Source of the DNA: Citrus sinensis
Lineage: Eukaryota > Streptophyta > Magnoliopsida > Sapindales > Rutaceae
DNA: 64,000 nucleotides
Assembly (NCBI RefSeq): GCF_022201045.2
Contig: NC_068564.1
Location: 372,001 to 436,000 of the forward strand
Direction of reading: 5' to 3'
Made by a program: the position numbers and the translations under genes. Of this stretch, positions 57,420 through 64,000 are shown one piece after another (positions within the stretch are counted from its first letter, which is position 1; every line of letters starts with the position of its first letter). Below the pieces are notes generated by a model. That model was not told the origin of the DNA, did not search any database, and saw nothing but the letters and a program-made list of their open reading frames with translations.

Positions 57420-58940
57420 GGTTTGACTAGTGTATGATGTGAATTTATTTTTTTGTTGTGAACTTGCTGATTCATGATCACCAAGAATTATATTTTGTTC
57501 AAGGGCTTGATGTATATTAATCTTAGGTAATCTAATTGAGTGGTAATTCATTTCAACAGCTATTTGAATAAGATTTGCGTTTTCTGTTGGGTTTATCTAT
57601 TTTGGCCTACAAATGAGCCTTGAAATTGAATGTATAAAATAATGTTTAAAGACTGAAACATTTTTTGAAGTGATCTAAGTCATTTGTGTTTCATGTTTGG
57701 TGGAATTATTTTCAAAGCTGGGTCTTTTTAAACTTTTACTGCTGTAATTGTTCTGGTTCGGTTTGTAGGCCAGTAATATCTAGAATAGCAAGATCATGTG
57801 TCCATTCAGAGCTTATCCAGTTTCAGTAAATGCAGCTCTGATGTTTTCTTCTCATTCTGATGACAGGTTAAGCTTTACGGGGACATACAGAAAGTGAGAA
57901 GACTTGGACCTAGGTAGCAGTTTCCAAGAATTGCTTGTAGCAATAAAACATGTCGGTTTAATGTTGCCGTTTTGGAATGAGTTATGCTTCTAGTTGTGTT
58001 GAATTTTTGTCAACCTTTAGACAGATGTACCTATGATTGTTTTATGCTTAATTAGACCAATGTACTTTTGATTGTTTGATGCTAAATGAAATGGAGGTAT
58101 TTATATCTCGTAATTTTGTTCTAAAATTTCTTTTTAAATTATCATTGAGAGCTTGTGGAAATTGTTTGCTCTATCAGAATGTTAAAAGACTTTTGAGTTC
58201 AAATAAAGTTTGTATATTTTCTTCCCTTGCCCCTTCATGCCTGCCAATCACTGATATTTGAATGTGGAGTATCCCTTTTGTGGTGGCACTTCACTCGCTT
58301 CAAATCTTCCATTGCTTGCTAAATCATATGGCTGACACTCTTTGAGACAGCAGCAGCCAGTATTGTTGCAACTTTAAAGTTTTCTGCTTTTGACAGAACC
58401 CATAAGAAAATTCCTGCTGTTTGTAACAACCATAACGGCCAATTTATCTTGCATATGCAAAGAGTATTCAGTTAAACGGAGAAGTCGCGTTCTACTGTTA
58501 TGGTTGCATCTTTTGATTGGCTGGTGTAGTACGAGGGACTAGGAATAGCACTTGCTCCAGAATTTCTTCTTTAGATAGAATGGTCGTTGCTTTTTGTTAG
58601 AAGGATAGACAAGTTGTCAGTCGATGAATCTGAGTCAACAACAGTTTGAATTTGAAAGTTTTCCGAGCATTTTAGTTTTCTACAAGCCTTGGCAAACAAC
58701 TACTGTCAAACTAGGCTTAGCAAATATGCATTGGCAGAAAGCTACTGCTCTAATTAAATCTGGCGCCCCTGACAGTTTTATGTTGTTGCAGATCAAAAAA
58801 AGTATCAATACAACTCAAATCTCACAATAGCAGCAAGAGACTGTGTTTCATCAAAAGCAAATTAAAGCATTGACGAGACAATCTGGTTGCCATCATCAGC
58901 TTGACTAGATTTCAGCATCAACAATATATGAAGTGTATCT
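57420..58940. other. 3' region of uS17 and spacer
   Basis: Probable long or spliced 3' UTR of uS17 to about 58.0 kb. No other gene seen. Confidence 0.45.
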
Positions 58941-59835
58941 CATTTGCAAGGTACACCGTGCAACATAGATTGCTGATGCACATAACAGTGAGGGCTTGAA
59001 CTTTAAAGCTTCATATTGGACCAAGCTTAACTCGATGAGGTAGAACGCCAAATGTTCAAGCTACCACAAAGGCCAAATATCACTTAGCATGCAAACCTAG
59101 AGCATTCTCCCGTTTCTTCTAGTTCCAGTAGTAAGACATTCTGAAAGTTGCCGCATACCTTTGTATCCGACTGAGCAGCCTTGAAAAATCTTAACATATA
59201 AAAGCATATGGAGTAGGCACGTTTAGACGAAACTTAAGCTTTTTTAGCATAAGCTTTTCCTGCAAAGACAAAGCCAGTTCATATATTGAGGATCAAGGAA
59301 GGCCAACATTAGAAGGTAGTCTAATTATCATAATGTTAACGAAACCAGAACCGAAGACACATGGTAAAACTATCACTACTATGTGTATTTTAGCATGTTT
59401 CTAAATAGTTAAACAAAGAGTATATTCAAGCAGGCGGCTGCAAGAGCAAAAAGCAGGTTGCTTGCACCAATGCTTATTGTGTCTAGTACAGCGATTGCCT
59501 TCTGGTAAAAGAAATTCAATCCATCAAAATAAATTCAACCCATTGAGAATGCATACCATCCGAAGCATGTGATCTCTTGTGTATGTCTCTGAGATGCTTA
59601 TTAAATCTTTCACCTGCATGTAGAGGAGTACAAAGAATCAGATCAGCAAGTTCACTGATAACGTGACCATAAGATAGAGAGTTTCCGCCATTAGGTCAAA
59701 TTTTAAGTGTACCTGACAAGAGTGGCAAATGCCTATCATCTGAGGGGTAATGTCCGTCTGATTTGACATAAAATTTTCCATAGGTGGAAGCAGTTCAGCT
59801 AAGCAGATCACAGACTAAATATTATATACAGTAAA

Positions 59836-60328
59836 GGTGGGAGTATTTTAATTAAAGGATATTAAACTTTTACCGACTAATATTTGTTGACATGTCACTT
59901 TACCACTAAAATTTTTTTCCTATTTAATATTTCATTTTACCATCAAACTATTTAAGCTAATAAGTTTTTTAATAGAAATTATAATAAAAGTCTATTTTAC
60001 CCTTAAACCGTGTGAGTGTAATTTAACTCTCTAAATTAAAAAAAAAATTAATTATATACAAAGAATAATACTTTTATCAATTGATTATTATATATATATA
60101 TATAATAATTAATTGATAGAATTGCAAATATTATACCTTCTAAAATTCCTAAAATACTTAATATATTGAAATTCCTAAAAATACCATTGTGACATCAGCA
60201 ATTTATTAATGAAATTAATGATTTAATGGTAAAATGATAAAAGCTGAAACATTAAGTGGGAAAAAAGTAACTGTCATAAAAAATTTAGAAAATTTTAGGT
60301 GGTAAAATGATAATATTTGTTTAATTAA
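59836..60328. mobile_element. Copy of the long-TIR MITE in the cyclin relic
   Basis: The duplicate of the 49354-49860 element, carried along with the locus. It has small internal deletions and a TA microsatellite near 60090-60103 relative to the parent. Confidence 0.72.
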
Positions 60329-60843
60329 AGAATAAGGAGATAAGGTAAAAAAAAAAATGTGTGTGCGCGCATGCCCGTGTCAAATTCTGTTTAAATAAAA
60401 ATAACTCCAAGTTACAACTTACGAGATAGCATAAGTAGACAGTTTAATCCATGGAAAGAAATCATGGAATGATAAAAATCCACACAATACAGATAGTCAA
60501 GATAATAATTCTCTCATTTAAAATACTTCAGATCTTTGTAGAAAAGCTAATGGCGAAATCAAATGCTTCTCATTATATTCTGATCAAGTAGTGAGTAGGC
60601 ATGCATAAAGGGGCATCACATTAATCATCAAAATGATGAAGAGAAACAAATTGAATAATCACCTCCATAACCAGATCAAATCAGGCAAAACTTATTCAAT
60701 TGATAACTTAAAAATTCACGCGTGCATGCAATTGCAAAGAAAAGGTTTTATAAAAAAAATGGGCACCTTAAGTGAAGCCATTTCTGCGAGGAGGATCTTG
60801 AATTTTGTGTTTACCGTTGCCTATTTTCGTGTTGATTCTCCTT

Positions 60844-61156
60844 TTTTTTTTTTTAATACTGTTATACAGGACTGTAGGTATTACAATTAATATTTACAAA
60901 TAAATTCTACAATTAGGACCTTCTTCGTGGCGTATACTCTGCTGAAGAGCTGCCCAAATTCTTCAAACCCTCTCAAATATTCGAGGGCTGTCCACTCTAC
61001 TCACATTTCGTGAGGAATAGACTGGCTCCACTCAATTATTTGATAATTGAGGAAGGATTGTAACTAAGCCCCATAAATACTTTTATGGAGACTCGAACCC
61101 TTGCACTCATTATTCTAAGTGCAAGAGTTCTCCCACTTGACCAAAGACCCATTGGT
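60844..61156 (-). mobile_element. tRNA-derived SINE in the cyclin relic
   Basis: A 313-bp insert flanked by a perfect 16-bp duplication CGTGTTGATTCTCCTT (60828-60843 and 61157-61172). Read on the minus strand it starts with a tRNA-like head: A box TGGTCAAGTGGG (132-143 of the 61,000s) and B box GGTTCGAGTCT (61089-61099). It ends in poly-A (the T-run at 60844-60854). The unfilled site is visible in the parent locus near 54537-54560. Confidence 0.88.
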
Positions 61157-61511
61157 CGTGTTGATTCTCCTTAAGTTCAAGAGTGGAGTCCGCGCCGCTC
61201 TCTCTCTCGGGCTTTGGTTTTCAAACGTGTGTGAGTTTACCTTTATACCCTGCTTCGCACATGCAATAATACGAATTAATACCATATTAAATATAATTAA
61301 TTTGGTGTAACGTTTAATTTAATAATCAACCAAATCTTACAATGCTCCTCTCCGTCATCATGTACTTTTTTTTTTCCTTCCTCAAAAAGGTTCTCAATTT
61401 CTTAAAAATAATTATAATATTGCTGCTTTGGAATTAACATACCGTGGGTTAAAACAAAATTAATTTCATGGCCAAGAGTAAACTTTAAAGTGATTCTATC
61501 AATAATGAGAC

Positions 61512-62210
61512 TGATAATATGTATTGGTATCTTGATAATCTCATCGTAAATATTGCTAAAACACAAGTGTTACAGCGTTAATAATGTATACTAATCCGAA
61601 TATAAAATACAAAATATCGATAATTAGTTCAAGTCAACAACTTAGAAAGCATGGCAATGGCTTATCCCCATCACAACTAGGATTGTTTTGGTTCATCTCT
61701 GCAGGATTTTTGTAATTCTAGTCTACATGCAAAACATATTAGGCAGAAAGGGTGCACTGATGCCCATTTCAGCTTGATATCTTCTTGAATCTGCAACAAA
61801 TCACTAAGAAGATAATAAATAAACTTGCAATATGACCAAGCATCACCGAGCACAGAAATATACTTTGAATTTGGGAACGCGCGACACAACACCATAACAT
61901 CAAAACGCAGAAAGCAACTAACAAGGTTTTACAAGAAAGGATTTTTGCTTGCGATAGAACAATGCACTGATTGGATTTGTAATGTTTCATCGATCATAAG
62001 GAGAAACAAACAATAAGGAGAAACAAACAAACACTCTTAAGAGAACCATAAGGAACTCAATACTATTGTCATTGGTGTGCATGATTAACACTTGAGAATA
62101 GAAATCATAAATTCTTGGTAGATATTTAAGGAACATATAAGCACTGTATATCATGGCACAAATGAAAAGTTATGCTTGCTTACCCATAAATAGAAGCCTT
62201 GAAATTCTTC
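61512..62210. other. Spacer and 3' UTR of the KDO-8-P synthase gene
   Basis: No gene seen. The part near 62.2 kb is the probable 3' UTR of the minus-strand gene that follows. Confidence 0.45.
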
Positions 62211-64000
62211 TTAATCACGAAATGGTGTGAGATCAATGTTCATGCGTTGTTTCCCCTTGCTTACTTTCTGTAGACATCAATTAAAAAAAAAATCCAGGTC
62301 AGTATCCAATATAGGAACAACATAGTGGAATACTAAATAAAAATGTCATGCACAAGGAGAAAACAAAATGTTGCCCTGTGCCTGGGCTATGGTAAAATTT
62401 CCTCAATCAAAGCTCCAGGAGGTTGATTCATATGGGTTAGATATCCCATGAGCAAAGAGTTGGTTGAGTAAATTTTATGTAACATTTAAATTCAACCAAT
62501 CTATTTTCCAAGACAAATGAAACAATTCCATTCAAAGATGGGACGAAAAACTTACAGCTATGGCCACAAGCTCCTCTAGCAGTTCCTCCAAATTGCGGAG
62601 AGGCTATAGTCATGATATACCAAAAAGGAAAAAAGAACAAAAATCATTGAGACTAGTGTCAAACCATAAAGATAAAATTTTCAAGCCGGTGAAAAAAAAA
62701 AAAACTCACCCATTGGGTAGGGCCATCAACTGGTGCATTAAGAGGATCATCATGTACCTATGCATCCAAAACTAGCTCTTAGAAGTGCATATATAAACAC
62801 AAAAATGCAAAAGAAGAGCAAGAGGCACTAGCCTCATTTATCACTATAAAGCAAGAAAGTAATACTAAAAATCTCTTTCAATAGATTCTCCATACCTCCA
62901 TAAAAACTCCATCTACGCCAACAGCAATTGCCGTCCTTGCAATGCAAGGTATCAATTCACGAAGACCACCACTGGCAACACCTCCTCCATCCAACTATAA
63001 AACAAAGAATGAGTTCAGCCTTCTTTATGGAAAATAAAACTCAATATTAAATTATGTCCAAAAAATGCAAAAATTTAGACAGCATTAAAAATCAAGAAAA
63101 TCTAGTTGCAAAGGAATAGATAAGAAAATGTAGCATCCTAGGTGGAAAAGTAGCTTAGATAGCTAAAGAATCTCAAAATCAAGCAAATATAATAGCTGTA
63201 ATCTCTCCCAAATTCTGAAGCAAATGATGGTTTTCTCATCATACTAAACAGTTACCAGGAAAGTTACATGGAATACAATTGTTAAGGTTTATTATCTGTT
63301 TCATAAAACTAAGATATGGGAATACCATTGAGTTATGAAAGATAAATGTACAAACCACACCTTCTTGCCAGCAGGCTGTTGTAATGAATGCGTGACATCA
63401 GCTACCTGCAGTGAAATGCCATCATTCATTAGATTTTTAAGATAAAATAAGTAAATTTAGCCACCTCCAATTTGAAGTTAGTTTCTTGACAAGTCTTTTA
63501 TAATATCAAACAGTTGCTATGTCAACTTAGTTTGCAGTGTTTCCTCTCAAATCATAAATATGCGCAACGATTCCCTAATAAAAATTCTTGGGAGTGAATT
63601 GAGCAACGTGCTCCACATGAATAAGACTTCTTTTCCATGTTTGTAGATGCTACAACAGCTTTGTGCAGCTGCCACATATCTAAACAGTATATACTCTTCA
63701 AGCCTCAGAACAAAAAATAAGACTGTTCTAACTGTCAAGACGCACGTCAGAAATGAGCAGTCACTTACAACAGGACAATTAGCTTCTCTCATCCACTCCA
63801 AATTCCGTGGATCAACAATCAAATCATCTACAAGCCAAAGTGAAATTTAACACCAGTCCAACAGAATATGGAAACACGCTAATGATGCATCAATTACTTC
63901 AATCAAACTGCATAGCAAATAAATCCTTACTATAGCCAAACATGGTTCCTCTCTCGCATACCATCACATTTGGATTTCCAGCCAATCTAACCTTCTCTGC
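62211..64000 (-). CDS. KDSA: KDO-8-phosphate synthase, C-terminal half (runs off the window)
   Basis: 2-dehydro-3-deoxyphosphooctonate aldolase: joins phosphoenolpyruvate and arabinose-5-phosphate to make KDO-8-phosphate, the precursor of the KDO in pectin rhamnogalacturonan II. Exons 64000-63931, 63827-63769, 63405-63361, 62994-62896, 62757-62710, 62603-62556 and 62267-62211 join in phase to 141 visible residues, about half of the usual ~290. Recognisable blocks are VMVCERGTMFGY, NDLIVDPRNLEWMREANCPV, DVTHSLQQPAGKK, GGVASGGLRELIPCIARTA, VGVDGVFMEVHDDPLNAPVD and the C-terminal LTPFRD. The N-terminal exons lie beyond 64000. Cytosolic enzyme. No damage in the visible part. Confidence 0.95.

Larger units (their letters stand above)
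58941..61511 (-). pseudogene. Broken partial copy of the cyclin B3 locus
   Basis: Same orientation as cyclin B3. 58941-60672 copies 48177-50260, and 60673-61511 copies 54382-55012, so the middle (exons 2-13) is missing at a junction near 60672. Within the copied part, most of the exon matching 48949-49110 and much of the next exon are deleted (junctions near 59662 and 59716). The last exon and the end of the one before are not included. Exon 1 with its ATG and the leader are kept near 60770-60785. Identity is high (scattered single-base changes), so the duplication is fairly recent. It cannot encode a cyclin box. It also carries the ancestral MITE and a later SINE. Confidence 0.9.

Noticed and set aside
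61089-61147. tRNA gene suggested by A and B boxes
   Set aside because: No acceptor stem or full cloverleaf, and the boxes are part of a SINE with poly-A tail and a 16-bp target duplication.

Overview
This is nuclear DNA from a flowering plant, almost certainly a eudicot. The genes are intron-rich with GT-AG splice sites, the spacers are very AT-rich, and MITEs and tRNA-derived SINEs are common. Products include a plastid-type GAPDH (GAPCp), a KDO-8-phosphate synthase, a plant defensin and a B3-type cyclin. A woody dicot such as Citrus is my guess from general resemblance; the sequence alone does not prove it. Exon models were joined by hand from splice sites and reading phase.

Layout. 1-4 kb: gene-free, with one hAT-like non-autonomous transposon. 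4.0-7.1 kb (+): a PHD-finger plus Myb-like protein related to the ends of the CHR4 chromatin remodeler. 8.1-8.7 kb: a pogo/Emigrant-like element. 9.3-13.1 kb (-): a protein with two lysozyme-like (SLT) lobes. 13.2-19.1 kb: spacer with a second hAT-like element and a small foldback. 19.1-23.0 kb (+): GAPCp. 25.9-26.6 kb (-): a defensin with an unusually long Pro/acidic tail. 29.9-33.9 kb (-): a DCN1-like neddylation factor with a SINE in an intron. 35.0-43.6 kb (+): two tandem Mn-CDF metal tolerance genes with a truncated relic between them. 44.1-45.0 kb (+): a promoter followed by three box C/D snoRNA candidates. 45.9-46.9 kb (+): a DUF2358 plastid-type protein. 47.9-54.5 kb (-): cyclin B3, 20 coding exons. 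55.0-55.8 kb: a PIF/Harbinger-like element. 57.0-57.4 kb (+): organellar-type ribosomal protein uS17. 58.9-61.5 kb (-): a partial, broken copy of the cyclin B3 locus carrying its own SINE. 62.2-64.0 kb (-): the C-terminal half of KDO-8-phosphate synthase, running off the window.

The genes are mostly unrelated housekeeping loci, as expected in a plant chromosome. Two local duplications shape the window: the MTP tandem family and the cyclin B3 locus with its broken copy. The latter keeps a readable order of events (MITE insertion, duplication, internal deletions, SINE insertion). The points most worth a second look are the defensin with an AGP-like tail, the snoRNA cluster with a candidate carrying two guides to neighbouring 18S rRNA sites, the duplicated SLT protein whose second lobe has lost catalytic residues, and the CHR4-like gene that lacks the remodeler ATPase.
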